Both the position numbers and the translations under genes were made by a program. 64,000 nt of DNA from NCBI RefSeq assembly GCF_002362315.1, contig NZ_MTZV01000004.1, positions 62,001 through 126,000 of the forward strand. Direction: 5' to 3'. Origin of the DNA: Paraburkholderia acidicola. GTDB taxonomy: Bacteria; Pseudomonadota; Gammaproteobacteria; Burkholderiales; Burkholderiaceae. Within the stretch, counting starts at the first letter, position 1. Each line of letters begins with the position of its first letter. Below the pieces are notes generated by a model. It had not been told where the DNA came from and ran no database searches. It saw only the letters and a program-made list of their open reading frames with translations. This document shows, piece by piece, positions 25,080 through 34,988 of this stretch.

Positions 25080-25859
25080 TCAGTACGTTCCGGGGTACGT
25101 GCCACCGTCGATCAACCAGTTCTGTCCGGTGATATAGCCGCCATGCACGCTGCACAGGAACGCGCAGGCGCGGCCGAACTCGTCGGGGGTCCCCAGCCGG
25201 CCTGCGGGAATCGACGCCATGCGCCGGCGCCGCGACTCCTCGATCGACACATCCTGCGCTTTGGCCTGCGCGGCGATGGCTGCGTTCACACGATCCGTAT
25301 CGAACGAGCCCGGCAGCAGGTTATTGATCGTCACGCCCTGCCCCGCGACCTTGCGCGCCACGCCGGCAACGAACCCCGTCAGCCCCGAGCGCGCGCCGTT
25401 CGACAGCCCCAGCACATCGATCGGCGCCTTCACCGACGAACTCGTGATATTGACGATGCGGCCAAAACCGCGCGCCATCATGCCGTCGATGGTCGCCTGG
25501 ATCAGCGCGATCGGCGTCAGCATGTTGGCTTCGAGGGCGCTGATCCAGTCGTCGTGAGTGAACGAACGGAAGTCTCCCGGCGGCGGCCCGCCCGCGTTAT
25601 TGACGAGAATGTCCGGCTGCGGACAGGCGGCGAGCGCTGCGGCGCGGCCTTCGGGGGTGGTGATATCGCAGGCTACCGTCTTGACCTCGACGCCGGTCTG
25701 CGCGCGAATTTCCGCAGCGGTGGCTTCGAGCGTCTGCGCGGTGCGGGCCACGATCGTCAGCGCCACACCTTCGGCGGCGAGCGCCTCGGCACAGCCTCGG
25801 CCGAGCCCCTTGCTTGCCGCGCAAACCAGCGCGGTGCGTCCAGCGATTCCCATATCCAT
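25080..25859 (-). CDS. SDR-family protein with altered active site
   Basis: A 259-residue short-chain dehydrogenase/reductase fold. It has the [19 protein letters not shown] glycine motif for NAD(P), NNAGG, and a C-terminal [16 protein letters not shown]. The catalytic Ser region [11 protein letters not shown] is present. Where classical SDRs have YxxxK, this protein reads [11 protein letters not shown], so Tyr and Lys are replaced (Asn and Arg by my alignment). Some SDR subgroups show this LSN(G/A)xR pattern; their reaction is not well known. ATG at 25859 was chosen, giving [11 protein letters not shown]. It is divergent from upp. Confidence 0.85.
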   Translation of the reverse strand: MDMGIAGRTALVCAASKGLGRGCAEALAAEGVALTIVARTAQTLEATAAEIRAQTGVEVKTVACDITTPEGRAAALAACPQPDILVNNAGGPPPGDFRSFTHDDWISALEANMLTPIALIQATIDGMMARGFGRIVNITSSSVKAPIDVLGLSNGARSGLTGFVAGVARKVAGQGVTINNLLPGSFDTDRVNAAIAAQAKAQDVSIEESRRRRMASIPAGRLGTPDEFGRACAFLCSVHGGYITGQNWLIDGGTYPGTY

Positions 25860-25894
25860 GTGCGTTTCCCTTTGGGTGCGAACGAAATTTCCCT

Positions 25895-25911
25895 CGATTC
25901 TAGAAGAATCG
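25895..25911. promoter_or_regulatory. Inverted repeat between the SDR gene and upp
   Basis: CGATTCT and AGAATCG form a perfect 7-bp inverted repeat with a 3-bp centre, 36 bp upstream of the SDR start. It is a possible operator or part of the SDR leader. No matching copy is seen elsewhere in the gap. Confidence 0.35.
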
Positions 25912-26105
25912 CCGCCGCACTGCCGGAGGCCACGCACGGCCTCGCCCGCCGCCCCGCGCATAATCTCCGCTATCTTCGGCCTGGACTTTCGGTAAACTTG
26001 CAGCCGTGGTTCGCCTGACCGGTCTGTCCGGCGCGAACCAGCCTGCCATTCCCCGAGCTTCCGCCCGCCACCCCGCCACCTTTTCGCAGCGCTTGCGCAT
26101 AAGCC

Positions 26106-26756
26106 ATGACCCAGGACAGCCGCTTTCCCAATCTTTTCATCCTCGATCACCCGCTGATCCAGCACAAGCTCTCGCATATGCGCGACCGCGACACGTCGAC
26201 GCGCACGTTCCGCGAACTGCTGCGCGAGATCACGCTGCTGATGGGCTACGAAATCACCCGCAACCTGCCGATGACCACTCGGCCCGTCTCGACCCCGCTC
26301 GTCGATATCGACGCGCCGGTCATTGCGGGCAAGAAACTCGCGATCGTGCCGGTGCTGCGCGCGGGCGTCGGCATGTCGGACGGACTGCTTGAGCTGATCC
26401 CGTCGGCGCGCGTCGGCCATATCGGCGTCTACCGGGCCGACGATCACCGGCCGGTCGAATATCTGGTGCGGTTGCCCGATCTCGAGGACCGCAACTTCAT
26501 CCTGTGCGATCCGATGGTCGCGACCGGCTACTCGGCCGTGCATGCCGTGGATGTGCTCAAACGCCGTGGTGTGGAAGGCTCCAGCATCATGTTCCTCGCG
26601 CTGGTGGCGGCGCCCGAGGGCGTACAGGTGTTCCAGGACGCGCACCCGGACGTGAAGCTGTACGTGGCGTCGCTCGATTCGCATCTGAACGAGCACGCGT
26701 ACATCGTGCCCGGCCTCGGCGACGCCGGCGACCGGCTGTTCGGCACGAAGAACTGA
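26106..26756 (+). CDS. upp: Uracil phosphoribosyltransferase
   Basis: A 216-residue salvage enzyme that makes UMP from uracil and PRPP. Landmarks are the N-terminal [23 protein letters not shown], the [20 protein letters not shown] loop, the PRPP-binding motif [19 protein letters not shown], and the C-terminal uracil-binding [16 protein letters not shown]. Length and ends agree with the bacterial family. It is the first gene on the plus strand after the SDR gene. Confidence 0.97.
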   Translation: MTQDSRFPNLFILDHPLIQHKLSHMRDRDTSTRTFRELLREITLLMGYEITRNLPMTTRPVSTPLVDIDAPVIAGKKLAIVPVLRAGVGMSDGLLELIPSARVGHIGVYRADDHRPVEYLVRLPDLEDRNFILCDPMVATGYSAVHAVDVLKRRGVEGSSIMFLALVAAPEGVQVFQDAHPDVKLYVASLDSHLNEHAYIVPGLGDAGDRLFGTKN

Positions 26757-26940
26757 GCGCCGCGCGGGCCGGCGCGAGAGCGCCAGCCTGGGCGGTCACC
26801 AAGGCTGTACGCGGTTTTCAGGCGCAGGCCGACGGTCGGCGGCGTGATAAAATTCGCGTCTGCTGACCGGGCGAGCGCCCGACATCGCAACGACAATTGC
26901 ACTATGTGTGCGCCTCAAGGCGCATGCGCTGGAGAAAGGT

Positions 26941-27669
26941 ATGGCGGGTCATTCGAAATGGGCCAACATCAAGCATAAGAAAGCAGCGACCGACGCAAAG
27001 CGCGGCAAGATCTGGACGCGGCTCATCAAGGAAATTCAGGTCGCTGCCCGCATGGGCGGCGGAGAGATGGATACGAACCCGCGTCTGCGGCTCGCCGTCG
27101 AGAAGGCGTACGACGCCAACATGCCGAAGGACAACATCAACCGCGCGATCCAGCGCGGTACCGGCGGTGTGGACGGCGCGAACTACGAGGAAATCCGCTA
27201 CGAAGGCTATGGCATCAGCGGCGCGGCCATCATCGTCGACACGATGACCGACAACCGCATCCGCACCGTCGCGGAAGTGCGTCACGCGTTTTCGAAGTTC
27301 GGCGGCAATATGGGCACCGACGGCTCGGTGTCGTTCATGTTCGATCACGTCGGCCAGTTCCTGTTCGCGCCGGGCACGCCCGAAGACAAGCTGATGGACG
27401 CGGCGCTCGAAGCCGGCGCCGAAGACATCGTGACGAACGACGACGGCAGCATCGAAGTGCTGTGTCCGGCCAACGATTTCCCGAAGGTGAAGTCCGCGCT
27501 CGAAGCGGCCGGCTTCAAGGCCGAAATGGCCGAAGTGACGATGAAACCGCAGACGGAAATCGAGTTCACCGGCGACGACGCGCTCAAAATGCAGAAGCTG
27601 CTCGATGCGCTCGAAAATCTCGACGACGTGCAGGAAGTCTATACAAACGCAGCAATCGCCGACGAGTGA
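26941..27669 (+). CDS. YebC/PmpR family regulator (TACO1-like)
   Basis: A 242-residue protein starting [22 protein letters not shown], the signature of the family. Further conserved parts are [39 protein letters not shown], and [20 protein letters not shown]. Members act as transcriptional regulators or, more generally, help ribosomes pass difficult sequences. The start was moved to this ATG, with GAAAGGT just upstream, because the preceding in-frame residues do not belong to the family. A terminator hairpin follows it. Confidence 0.95.
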   Translation: MAGHSKWANIKHKKAATDAKRGKIWTRLIKEIQVAARMGGGEMDTNPRLRLAVEKAYDANMPKDNINRAIQRGTGGVDGANYEEIRYEGYGISGAAIIVDTMTDNRIRTVAEVRHAFSKFGGNMGTDGSVSFMFDHVGQFLFAPGTPEDKLMDAALEAGAEDIVTNDDGSIEVLCPANDFPKVKSALEAAGFKAEMAEVTMKPQTEIEFTGDDALKMQKLLDALENLDDVQEVYTNAAIADE

Positions 27670-27775
27670 GCGCGCTGCGTTGCGCTGACCGAGGTTGCCC
27701 AGGCGGGCTCGCGTGGCAGTGGCAGGCGCGCCGGTTCGCGCTGTGCGAACCTCGCGACTGAATATTCACAGATTC

Positions 27776-27821
27776 ACGGCTGACGATCTAACGCTCGCGC
27801 GTCAGCCGTTCACGGTTTTTA
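27776..27821 (+). terminator. Hairpin terminator after the yebC-type gene
   Basis: ACGGCTGACG and CGTCAGCCGT form a perfect 10-bp stem with a 14-nt loop, followed by TCACGGTTTTTA. The T-run begins several bases after the stem, so termination may be partial. purD starts just downstream and could receive read-through. Confidence 0.6.
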
Positions 27822-27837
27822 GTCTTCGGGGAAACAC

Positions 27838-29112
27838 ATGAAGTTACTCGTCGTCGGTTCCGGCGGTCGCGAACATGCGCTCGCATGGAAGCTCGCGCAG
27901 TCGCCGCGCGTGCAGCTCGTCTACGTCGCGCCCGGCAACGGCGGCACCGCGCACGACGAGCGGCTGCTCAACATCGACATCACCGAGCCGGCTGCGCTCG
28001 CCGATTTCGCCGAGCGCGAGCAGATCGCGTTCACGCTGGTCGGCCCGGAAGGCCCGCTCGCGGCCGGCATCGTCAATCTGTTCCGCTCGCGCGGTCTGAA
28101 GATCTTCGGGCCGAGCAAAGAAGCCGCGCAACTGGAAAGTTCGAAGGACTTTGCGAAGGCGTTCATGAAACGTCACGCGATCCCCACCGCCGAATACGAA
28201 ACCTTCACCGAACCGGCCGCGGCGCATGCGTACCTCGACGCGAAAGGCGCACCGATCGTGGTCAAGGCCGACGGCCTCGCTGCCGGCAAGGGCGTGGTGG
28301 TCGCGCAGACGCTCGAAGAAGCGCACGCCGCCGTGGACATGATGCTGTCCGGCAACAAGCTCGGCGATGCGGGCGCGCGTGTCGTCATCGAAGAGTTTCT
28401 GACCGGCGAGGAAGCGAGCTTCATCGTGATGGTCGACGGCAAGCACGTGCTGGCGCTTGCGTCGAGCCAGGATCACAAGCGTTTGCTCGACGGCGATCAG
28501 GGGCCGAACACCGGCGGAATGGGCGCCTACTCGCCCGCGCCGATCGTCACGCCGCAACTGCATGCACGCGTGATGCGCGAAATCATCCTGCCTACTGTGC
28601 GCGGCATGGAAAAGGAAGGCGTGCGCTTCACCGGCTTCCTGTACGCCGGTCTGATGATCGACGCGCAAGGCAACCCGAAGACGCTCGAATTCAACTGCCG
28701 GATGGGCGACCCGGAAACGCAGCCGATCATGGCGCGGCTCAAGGGCGATTTCTCGAAGGTCGTCGAACAGGCGATCGCCGGAACGCTCGATACCGTCGAA
28801 CTCGACTGGGATCGCCGCACCGCGCTCGGCGTCGTGCTCGCCGCGCACAACTATCCGGAGACGCCGCGCAAGGGCGACCGCATCAGCGATATCCCGGCTG
28901 CCACCGAAGAATCGGTGACGTTCCACGCGGGCACGACGCTCGTGGACGGCAAGCTGCTCACGTCGGGCGGTCGCGTGCTGTGCGTGGTCGGGCTCGCGGA
29001 TTCGGTGCGCAGTGCGCAATCGGTTGCGTACGAGACGATCAACCAGATCTCCTTCGACGGCATGCAGTATCGCCGCGACATCGGTTATCGCGCGCTCAAC
29101 CGCAAGCATTGA
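27838..29112 (+). CDS. purD: Phosphoribosylamine-glycine ligase
   Basis: A 424-residue ATP-grasp enzyme for the second step of purine synthesis (5-phosphoribosylamine + glycine + ATP to GAR). Visible are the N-terminal MKLLVVGSGGREHALAWKL, VGPEGPLAAGI, the ATP-grasp APIVVKADGLAAGKGVVVA, QDHKRLLDGDQGPNTGGMGAYSP, and LEFNCRMGDPETQ. Length fits the family. It heads the co-directional block purD-hemF-nadD-rsfS-rlmH-maf-rng. Confidence 0.97.
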   Translation: MKLLVVGSGGREHALAWKLAQSPRVQLVYVAPGNGGTAHDERLLNIDITEPAALADFAEREQIAFTLVGPEGPLAAGIVNLFRSRGLKIFGPSKEAAQLESSKDFAKAFMKRHAIPTAEYETFTEPAAAHAYLDAKGAPIVVKADGLAAGKGVVVAQTLEEAHAAVDMMLSGNKLGDAGARVVIEEFLTGEEASFIVMVDGKHVLALASSQDHKRLLDGDQGPNTGGMGAYSPAPIVTPQLHARVMREIILPTVRGMEKEGVRFTGFLYAGLMIDAQGNPKTLEFNCRMGDPETQPIMARLKGDFSKVVEQAIAGTLDTVELDWDRRTALGVVLAAHNYPETPRKGDRISDIPAATEESVTFHAGTTLVDGKLLTSGGRVLCVVGLADSVRSAQSVAYETINQISFDGMQYRRDIGYRALNRKH

Positions 29113-29311
29113 GCGACCGGTGCGGCGCCTCGCGCGGGCGCCGGCCGGCTTCGGCGCTACACTTCGGGTATTGCCGCGGGCGTCCGGTGCTGGCCGCCCG
29201 CGACGCGGCAAACGGCGGGATTTCGGCCCGCTTGTTGCCATGACGGCCCGCCGGCCGGCACTCCCCTGAACCCGCGGCCACCCAACCGGGCCGCCCAGCA
29301 GCCCCGTATTC

Positions 29312-30235
29312 ATGACCGATCCGACCTATAACGTCCAGGCCGTCCGTAGCTGGCTGCAGCAGTTGCAGGCCAGCATCGCCGATACGCTCGGCGCCTTCGA
29401 CGGCAAGCCGTTCGCCACCGACGCATGGCAGCGCGGCCCCGGCGAGAAGCTGCGCGGCGGCGGTTGCACGCGCATTCTCGAAGGCGGCGAATTTTTCGAA
29501 CGGGCCGGCATCGGCCTGTCGGACGTCGCCGGCGACGCACTGCCCGCGTCGGCGAGCGCAGCGCGGCCGCAGCTCGCGGGGCGCAGTTTCGAGGCGATGG
29601 GCGTGTCGCTCGTGCTGCATCCGCACAATCCGCACTGCCCGACCGTGCACATGAACGTGCGCCTGCTGATGGCCACCAAGCCAAACGAAGCGCCGGTGTT
29701 CTGGTTCGGCGGCGGCATGGATCTCACGCCGTGCTACGGCTACGAAGAAGACGCGCAGCATTTTCATCGCGTGTGTCGCGACGCGCTGCAGCCGTTCGGC
29801 GCAGACCTGTACCCGAGCTTCAAGCGCTGGTGCGACGAGTATTTCTTCCTCAAGCATCGCAACGAGACACGCGGTATCGGCGGGATTTTCTTCGACGATT
29901 TCTCGGCGCCAGGCTTCGAGCGTTCGTTCGAAATGGTACAAAGCGTCGGCGACGCGTTTCTCAAGGCCTATCTGCCGATCGTCGAGAAACGCCGCAACCA
30001 GCCGTACACCCAGGCCGAGCGCGATTTCCAGGCCTACCGGCGTGGCCGTTATGTCGAGTTCAACCTGGTGTTCGACCGTGGCACACTGTTCGGGCTGCAA
30101 AGCGGCGGACGCACCGAGTCGATCCTGATGTCGATGCCGCCCGTCGCCAACTGGCGCTATAACTGGCATCCTGAGCCCGGCACGCCGGAAGCACGCTTGC
30201 AGAGCGACTTCCTCGTGCCGCGCGAGTGGGTGTGA
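29312..30235 (+). CDS. hemF: Oxygen-dependent coproporphyrinogen III oxidase
   Basis: A 307-residue enzyme converting coproporphyrinogen III to protoporphyrinogen IX with O2, in haem synthesis. Signature stretches are [77 protein letters not shown], and the C-terminal [11 protein letters not shown]. All agree with E. coli HemF. It lies 199 bp after purD; the gap is GC-rich without an evident terminator. Confidence 0.97.
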   Translation: MTDPTYNVQAVRSWLQQLQASIADTLGAFDGKPFATDAWQRGPGEKLRGGGCTRILEGGEFFERAGIGLSDVAGDALPASASAARPQLAGRSFEAMGVSLVLHPHNPHCPTVHMNVRLLMATKPNEAPVFWFGGGMDLTPCYGYEEDAQHFHRVCRDALQPFGADLYPSFKRWCDEYFFLKHRNETRGIGGIFFDDFSAPGFERSFEMVQSVGDAFLKAYLPIVEKRRNQPYTQAERDFQAYRRGRYVEFNLVFDRGTLFGLQSGGRTESILMSMPPVANWRYNWHPEPGTPEARLQSDFLVPREWV

Positions 30236-30251
30236 TGGCCGCCGAACATGA

Positions 30252-31043
30252 GTGCCGGGTGAAGACTGCCCGCCTCGCGGCCGCCAGACGCACCCCGGCG
30301 CACGCCTTGTCACGACAAAGGATCACGATCTGAATCCGCCCGTTCTTTCCGCTGCCCTGCCCCGCCGGATCGGTCTGCTCGGCGGCACGTTCGATCCGGT
30401 CCACGACGGCCACCTCGCGCTGGCGCGACGGTTCGCCGACGTGCTGCAACTGACCGAGCTCGTGCTGCTGCCCGCCGGCCAGCCGTGGCAGAAAACCGAC
30501 GTCACGGCAGCCCAGCATCGCCTCGCGATGACGCGCATCGCGGCCCGGACCCTGACGATACCTGGCGTGACAGTCAGCGTCGCCACCGACGAAATCGAAC
30601 ATGACGGCCCGACCTATACCGTCGAAACCCTCGCCCGCTGGCGCGAGCGAGAAGGATCGCAAACGTCGCTGGCGCTGCTGATCGGCGCGGATCAACTGGT
30701 CAAGCTCGACACCTGGCGCGACTGGCGCAAACTGTTCGAGTTCGCGCACGTGTGCGCGTCGACGCGGCCCGGTTTCGATCTGGGTTCGATTCCGCCCGTC
30801 GTGGCGGCTGAAATTGCGGCGCGCGCAGCGAGCGCCGACGTATTGCAGGCAACACCCTGCGGGCATCTGCTGATCGATACGACACTGGCATTCGACGTCT
30901 CGGCCACGGACATCCGCGCACATCTGCGCGAACGGGTCGCACATCATGCGAACCGTGCGGACAACGAGGTTGGCCAACCAGCCAGCCACGTTCCCGCAGC
31001 CGTGTGGGACTATATTCTTCAACATCATCTGTACCACCAGTAA
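30252..31043 (+). CDS. nadD: Nicotinate-nucleotide adenylyltransferase
   Basis: Makes nicotinic acid adenine dinucleotide from NaMN and ATP in NAD synthesis. The nucleotidyltransferase core begins [24 protein letters not shown] with the GTFDPxHxGH motif. [10 protein letters not shown] and [12 protein letters not shown] (ISSTxIR-like) complete the active site. The only usual start codon upstream of the core is the GTG at 30252, giving 263 residues with a weakly conserved first 35. A later unusual start is possible. It lies 16 bp after hemF. Confidence 0.93.
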   Translation: MPGEDCPPRGRQTHPGARLVTTKDHDLNPPVLSAALPRRIGLLGGTFDPVHDGHLALARRFADVLQLTELVLLPAGQPWQKTDVTAAQHRLAMTRIAARTLTIPGVTVSVATDEIEHDGPTYTVETLARWREREGSQTSLALLIGADQLVKLDTWRDWRKLFEFAHVCASTRPGFDLGSIPPVVAAEIAARAASADVLQATPCGHLLIDTTLAFDVSATDIRAHLRERVAHHANRADNEVGQPASHVPAAVWDYILQHHLYHQ

Positions 31044-31045
31044 AT

Positions 31046-31549
31046 ATGGATATACGCAAACTGCAACGCGCGATCGTCGACGCTCTCGAAGACGTGAAAG
31101 CGCAAGACATCCGGGTGTTCAACACCACCCACCTGACCTCGCTGTTCGATCGCGTGATCGTCGCGAGCGGCACGTCGAACCGGCAAACCAAGGCACTCGC
31201 GTCGAATGTGCGCGACAAGGTCAAGGAAGCCGGCGGCGAAGTGATCAGCACCGAGGGCGAAGACATCGGCGAATGGGTGCTGGTGGACTGCGCCGACGCG
31301 GTCGTCCACATCCTGCAGCCGGCGCTGCGTCAGTACTACAACCTCGAAGAGATCTGGGGTGACAAGCCGGTGCGCATCAAGCTGTCGACGCCGAACCCGT
31401 TCGGCGGTGCGCAGGCGAGCGAGCCGCTCGACGATGAGGACGAGGACGATGAGCCGGTCGCGAAGGTGGCAAAGACCGCGAAGGTCGCCAAGGCTGCGAA
31501 GGTCGCGAAGCCCAAGCCCGCTCGCAAGACGCCCGCGCGGCGTAGCTAG
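31046..31549 (+). CDS. rsfS: Ribosomal silencing factor RsfS
   Basis: A 167-residue protein with an RsfS core of about 115 residues ([67 protein letters not shown]). RsfS binds ribosomal protein uL14 and prevents subunit joining in starvation. The tail differs from E. coli: an acidic patch (DDEDEDDE) followed by repeated VAK and AKVAK units and a basic end. Such tails are common in Burkholderia RsfS by my recollection. It starts 3 bp after the nadD stop. Confidence 0.94.
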   Translation: MDIRKLQRAIVDALEDVKAQDIRVFNTTHLTSLFDRVIVASGTSNRQTKALASNVRDKVKEAGGEVISTEGEDIGEWVLVDCADAVVHILQPALRQYYNLEEIWGDKPVRIKLSTPNPFGGAQASEPLDDEDEDDEPVAKVAKTAKVAKAAKVAKPKPARKTPARRS

Positions 31550-31635
31550 CTCATTGTGGTCACGCAGGCAGCCGCGCTGGCGCGCCATGCGGACCGCCGC
31601 GTGGCGCGCGCCAGCGTAGCCTCACGTACGCCATC

Positions 31636-32106
31636 ATGAAACTGCACATCCTCGCGGTCGGTCACAAGATGCCCGACTGGATCGCAGCCGGCTTCGACGA
31701 ATACACGAAGCGCATGCCGCCCGAGCTGCGCATCGAGTTGCGCGAGTTGAAGCCCGAGCAACGCTCGTCGGGCCGTTCCGCCGACAGCGTGATGGCTGCC
31801 GAACGCCAGCGCATCGAAGCCGCCCTGCCGAAGCAGGCGCGCATCGTCGCACTCGATGAACATGGCAAAGACTGGACCACGATGCAGCTCGCCGCCGCGT
31901 TGCCAGACTGGCAGCAGGGCGGACGCGACGTGGTGTTCCTGATCGGCGGCGCGGACGGGCTCGACCCGGCGCTGAAGGCGCGCGCCGATATGCTGCTGCG
32001 GCTCTCCAGCCTGACGCTGCCACATGCGATGGTGCGCGTGCTGCTCGCCGAGCAGTTGTATCGCGCGTGGACCATTACGCAGAATCATCCTTATCATCGC
32101 GCGTAG
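31636..32106 (+). CDS. rlmH: 23S rRNA pseudouridine(1915) N3-methyltransferase
   Basis: A 156-residue SPOUT methyltransferase that modifies pseudouridine 1915 in helix 69 of 23S rRNA. It has [16 protein letters not shown] at the start, [16 protein letters not shown], the SAM-binding knot [13 protein letters not shown], and the C-terminal [21 protein letters not shown], all very close to RlmH from other bacteria. It follows rsfS in the conserved block. Confidence 0.97.
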   Translation: MKLHILAVGHKMPDWIAAGFDEYTKRMPPELRIELRELKPEQRSSGRSADSVMAAERQRIEAALPKQARIVALDEHGKDWTTMQLAAALPDWQQGGRDVVFLIGGADGLDPALKARADMLLRLSSLTLPHAMVRVLLAEQLYRAWTITQNHPYHRA

Positions 32107-32205
32107 TGCGGGCTCCGCCGCGCGGCGCATCCCGTGCGTACTGCGCGGTTGCGCCGCGCAGTTGTGCTGCGCCGCAACCGTCACGCGTCCTCCGGAAACG
32201 CCGCC

Positions 32206-32829
32206 ATGTCATCTGCTGCACTGTACCCATTCGTCTATCTCGCCTCGCAGAGTCCGCGCCGTCAGGAATTGCTGCAACAGCTCGGCGTGCGCTTCGAACT
32301 GCTGCTGCCGCGTCCTGATGAAGATGCCGAAGCGCTCGAAGCCGAACTGCCCGGCGAAGCCGCCCACGACTACGTCGTGCGTGTCTGCGCAGCGAAGGCG
32401 CAAGCCGCACGCGCGCGCCTCGTGGCAAGCAGCCTTACGCATGCGCCGATCCTCGTTGCGGACACAACCGTCACGATCGACGATGCGATCCTCGGCAAGC
32501 CCGTCGACGCCGACGATGCGCTCGCGATGCTCGCGCGCCTCGCTGGCCGCGACCACGACGTGCTGACAGCAGTCGCTGCAGTCACTGCCGACGGCGCGCT
32601 ATTACCCACCGTGCTGTCCCGCTCGCGCGTACGCTTCGCTGCGGCCTCCGGGCAGATGCTGCGCCGCTACATAGCGACCGGCGAACCAACGGGCAAGGCA
32701 GGCGCTTATGGCATCCAGGGACGCGCCGCGGAGTTCGTCGAACATATCGACGGGTCCTATTCAGGTATCATGGGTTTGCCGCTTTTTGAGACCGCTGCGC
32801 TGTTACGCGCAGTGCGCATCGACTTCTAG
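32206..32829 (+). CDS. Maf-family nucleotide pyrophosphatase (YhdE type)
   Basis: A 207-residue Maf protein, hydrolysing non-canonical or excess nucleoside triphosphates such as dTTP and UTP. It has the N-terminal [15 protein letters not shown] motif, [17 protein letters not shown], and the C-terminal [21 protein letters not shown], with the Y(S)GIMGLP end. SPRRQELL and position before rng fit the YhdE group. In place of the common DT(V/I)V motif it reads DTTV, still holding the key Asp. The start is the ATG before SSAALYPF. Confidence 0.93.
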   Translation: MSSAALYPFVYLASQSPRRQELLQQLGVRFELLLPRPDEDAEALEAELPGEAAHDYVVRVCAAKAQAARARLVASSLTHAPILVADTTVTIDDAILGKPVDADDALAMLARLAGRDHDVLTAVAAVTADGALLPTVLSRSRVRFAAASGQMLRRYIATGEPTGKAGAYGIQGRAAEFVEHIDGSYSGIMGLPLFETAALLRAVRIDF

Positions 32830-32838
32830 AACAAAACC

Positions 32839-34308
32839 ATGAACGAAGAAATCCTGATCAACGTCACCCCTCAGGAAACGCGCGTCGCGCTCGTCCAGCA
32901 GGGCTCGGTCCAGGAGCTTCATGTCGAACGCACGCTATCGCGCGGACGGGTCGGCAACGTCTATCTCGGCAAGGTCGTGCGTGTGCTGCCCGGCATGCAA
33001 TCGGCCTTCATCGATATCGGTCTCGAGCGTGCCGCGTTCCTGCATGTCGCCGACATCTGGCATCCGCGCACCGAAGGTGACCCGCAACGTCCTGTACCGC
33101 ATCAACCGATCGAGAAGATCGTGTTCGAAGGACAGACGCTGATGGTGCAGGTGGTCAAGGATCCGATCGGCACCAAGGGCGCACGCCTGTCGACCCAGGT
33201 CAGCATCGCGGGACGCACGCTTGTCTATCTGCCGCAGGAGCCGCATATCGGCATCTCGCAGAAGATCGAGAGCGAGACCGAACGCGAAGCGGTACGCGCG
33301 CGCCTGACGGCCGTGCTGCCGGTGGACGAGAAAGGCGGCTATATCGTACGCACGATCGCCGAAGATGCGACCAGCGAGGAACTCGCCTCCGATGTCGCCT
33401 ATCTGCGCAAGACGTGGGCAACGATCCAGTCGCAATCGCAACGCATGCCGCCCACCACCCTGCTCTACCAGGACCTGAATCTTGCGCAGCGCGTGCTGCG
33501 CGATTTCGTCAACGACGAGACGACGCGCATCCAGGTCGATTCGCGCGAGACCTTCCAGATGCTGTCCGACTTCGCGGCAGAATTCACGCCCACGGTGTCG
33601 CCGAAACTGCATCACTACACCGGCGAGCGGCCGCTCTTCGATTTGTACAACATCGAGACGGAAATCCAGCGGGCGCTGTCGCGGCGCGTCGATCTGAAGT
33701 CGGGCGGCTATCTGGTCATCGACCAGACCGAAGCGATGACGACCATCGATGTCAACACCGGTGGCTACGTCGGCGCACGCAATTTCGACGACACGATCTT
33801 CAAGACGAATCTGGAAGCCGCGCATACGATCGCGCGCCAGTTGCGGCTACGCAATCTGGGCGGCGTGATCATCATCGACTTCATCGATATGGAGAACGTC
33901 GAGCACCGCGACCAGGTGCTCGGCGAATTGAAGAAAGCGTTGTCGCGCGATCGCACGCGCGTGACCGTGAACGGTTTTTCGCAGCTTGGGCTCGTCGAGA
34001 TGACGCGCAAGCGCACGCGTGAATCGCTCGCGCATGTGCTCTGCGAACCTTGCCCGGTGTGCCAGGGTAAAGGCCAGGTCAAGACGTCGCGCACTGTCTG
34101 CTACGACGTGCTGCGCGAGATCTTGCGCGAATCGCGGCAGTTCAATCCGCGTGAGTTTCGCGTGGTCGCGTCGCAGCAGGTGATCGATCTGTTCCTCGAA
34201 GAGGAATCGCAGCATCTCGCGATGTTGATCGATTTCATCGGCAAGCCGGTGTCGTTGCAGGTGGAGTCGAATCTGAGTCAGGAGCAGTACGATATCGTGC
34301 TGATGTAA
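32839..34308 (+). CDS. rng: Ribonuclease G
   Basis: A 489-residue RNase E/G family endonuclease that matures 16S rRNA 5' ends and decays mRNA. It begins MNEEILINVTPQETRVALVQQG, then an S1-like segment GNVYLGKVVRVLPGMQSAFIDIGLERAAFLH. The catalytic DNase-I-like part has IDQTEAMTTIDVNTGG and IIIDFIDM, where Asp residues bind Mg2+. CEPCPVCQGKG is the zinc link. No RNase E scaffold tail is present. It lies nine bases after maf and closes the housekeeping block; the next gene converges with it after 20 bp. Confidence 0.96.
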   Translation: MNEEILINVTPQETRVALVQQGSVQELHVERTLSRGRVGNVYLGKVVRVLPGMQSAFIDIGLERAAFLHVADIWHPRTEGDPQRPVPHQPIEKIVFEGQTLMVQVVKDPIGTKGARLSTQVSIAGRTLVYLPQEPHIGISQKIESETEREAVRARLTAVLPVDEKGGYIVRTIAEDATSEELASDVAYLRKTWATIQSQSQRMPPTTLLYQDLNLAQRVLRDFVNDETTRIQVDSRETFQMLSDFAAEFTPTVSPKLHHYTGERPLFDLYNIETEIQRALSRRVDLKSGGYLVIDQTEAMTTIDVNTGGYVGARNFDDTIFKTNLEAAHTIARQLRLRNLGGVIIIDFIDMENVEHRDQVLGELKKALSRDRTRVTVNGFSQLGLVEMTRKRTRESLAHVLCEPCPVCQGKGQVKTSRTVCYDVLREILRESRQFNPREFRVVASQQVIDLFLEEESQHLAMLIDFIGKPVSLQVESNLSQEQYDIVLM

Positions 34309-34328
34309 GCCCACTAAGGGCCGCTATG

Positions 34329-34637
34329 TTATGCCGCAAGCTCCGCGGTCAACTCAGGATGTCGAATAATCAAACGGAGAAGGCACAGCACTGCGCCCGA
34401 GGGAGAAAACCGACCTTGTTCCCAGTCGCGCAGCGTCGCAACCGGCGTACCGATCCGCTCTGCGAACGCAGGTTGAGTCAAGCCCGACGCTTCGCGTGCC
34501 TGGCGCACAAGCATTTGCTCGGGCGTTGTCACGCGGCCAGCTCGCGCCTTGGCTTCTGCAAGCGCCTGGCGCAGATCCGGCAGCGACTCACCGGCGTCGG
34601 CCTCGATGGCCTTAGCGATTTTCTCGATGTCCATCAC
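34329..34637 (-). CDS. HTH antitoxin (HigA/NadS-like)
   Basis: A 102-residue protein with a C-terminal XRE/Cro helix-turn-helix: REASGLTQPAFAERIGTPVATLRDWEQGR. The first 40 residues are helical and acidic, fit for binding a toxin. It overlaps the upstream RelE-type gene by four bases (ATGA), the usual layout of toxin-first HigBA-like pairs. It probably neutralises the toxin and represses the shared promoter through the palindrome at 34938-34958. Its stop is 20 bp from the convergent rng stop. Confidence 0.88.
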   Translation of the reverse strand: MMDIEKIAKAIEADAGESLPDLRQALAEAKARAGRVTTPEQMLVRQAREASGLTQPAFAERIGTPVATLRDWEQGRFSPSGAVLCLLRLIIRHPELTAELAA

Positions 34638-34930
34638 AGCACCTTTCGAATGTCCCGGGGGAGCATGTTCTCGCGCTCAGTCTTGGCATAGACCGCCACG
34701 AGCAACACGATTTCCTCATCGGTGAGGTTGAAGTAGATTACTCGCGCGCCACCGGACTTCCCCGTGCCTGCGCGCTTCCAGCGGACTTTGCGAGCGCCGT
34801 CGGCACCCGGGATCACATCTCCCGCATCCGGATTCACGGCAATCCACGTAATAAAGTCGAGACGTTCGGCGTCGGACCAAATACGCTCGGCCTGCTTCTG
34901 GAAAGTCGGGGTTTCAATCACAGTCCGCAT
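34634..34930 (-). CDS. RelE/HigB-type toxin
   Basis: A 98-residue basic protein of the RelE/ParE superfamily. The pattern TPTFQKQAERIWSDAERLDFITWIA, GARKVRWKRAGTGKSGGARVIYF and VLLVAVYAKTERENML is typical for the HigB2/RelE group, ribosome-dependent mRNA interferases. The Lys, Arg and Tyr residues of the central strands are present. The ATG lies only seven bases after a consensus TATAAT and has no Shine-Dalgarno, so the mRNA may be leaderless. Confidence 0.88.
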   Translation of the reverse strand: MRTVIETPTFQKQAERIWSDAERLDFITWIAVNPDAGDVIPGADGARKVRWKRAGTGKSGGARVIYFNLTDEEIVLLVAVYAKTERENMLPRDIRKVL

Positions 34931-34936
34931 GCGCGA

Positions 34937-34964
34937 ATTATACGGGATTCCCGTATAACATCAA
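34937..34964 (-). promoter_or_regulatory. Toxin-antitoxin promoter with operator in the spacer
   Basis: On the minus strand TTGATG (34959-34964) and TATAAT (34937-34942) are separated by 16 bp. The spacer and part of the -10 form a perfect palindrome, TTATACGGGA-N1-TCCCGTATAA (34938-34958). A repressor bound there would block RNA polymerase directly, as expected for autoregulated toxin-antitoxin pairs. Transcription should start at or within a base or two of the toxin ATG. Confidence 0.8.
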
Positions 34965-34988
34965 GCGCCGCATCGCGCGGATCGCCAC

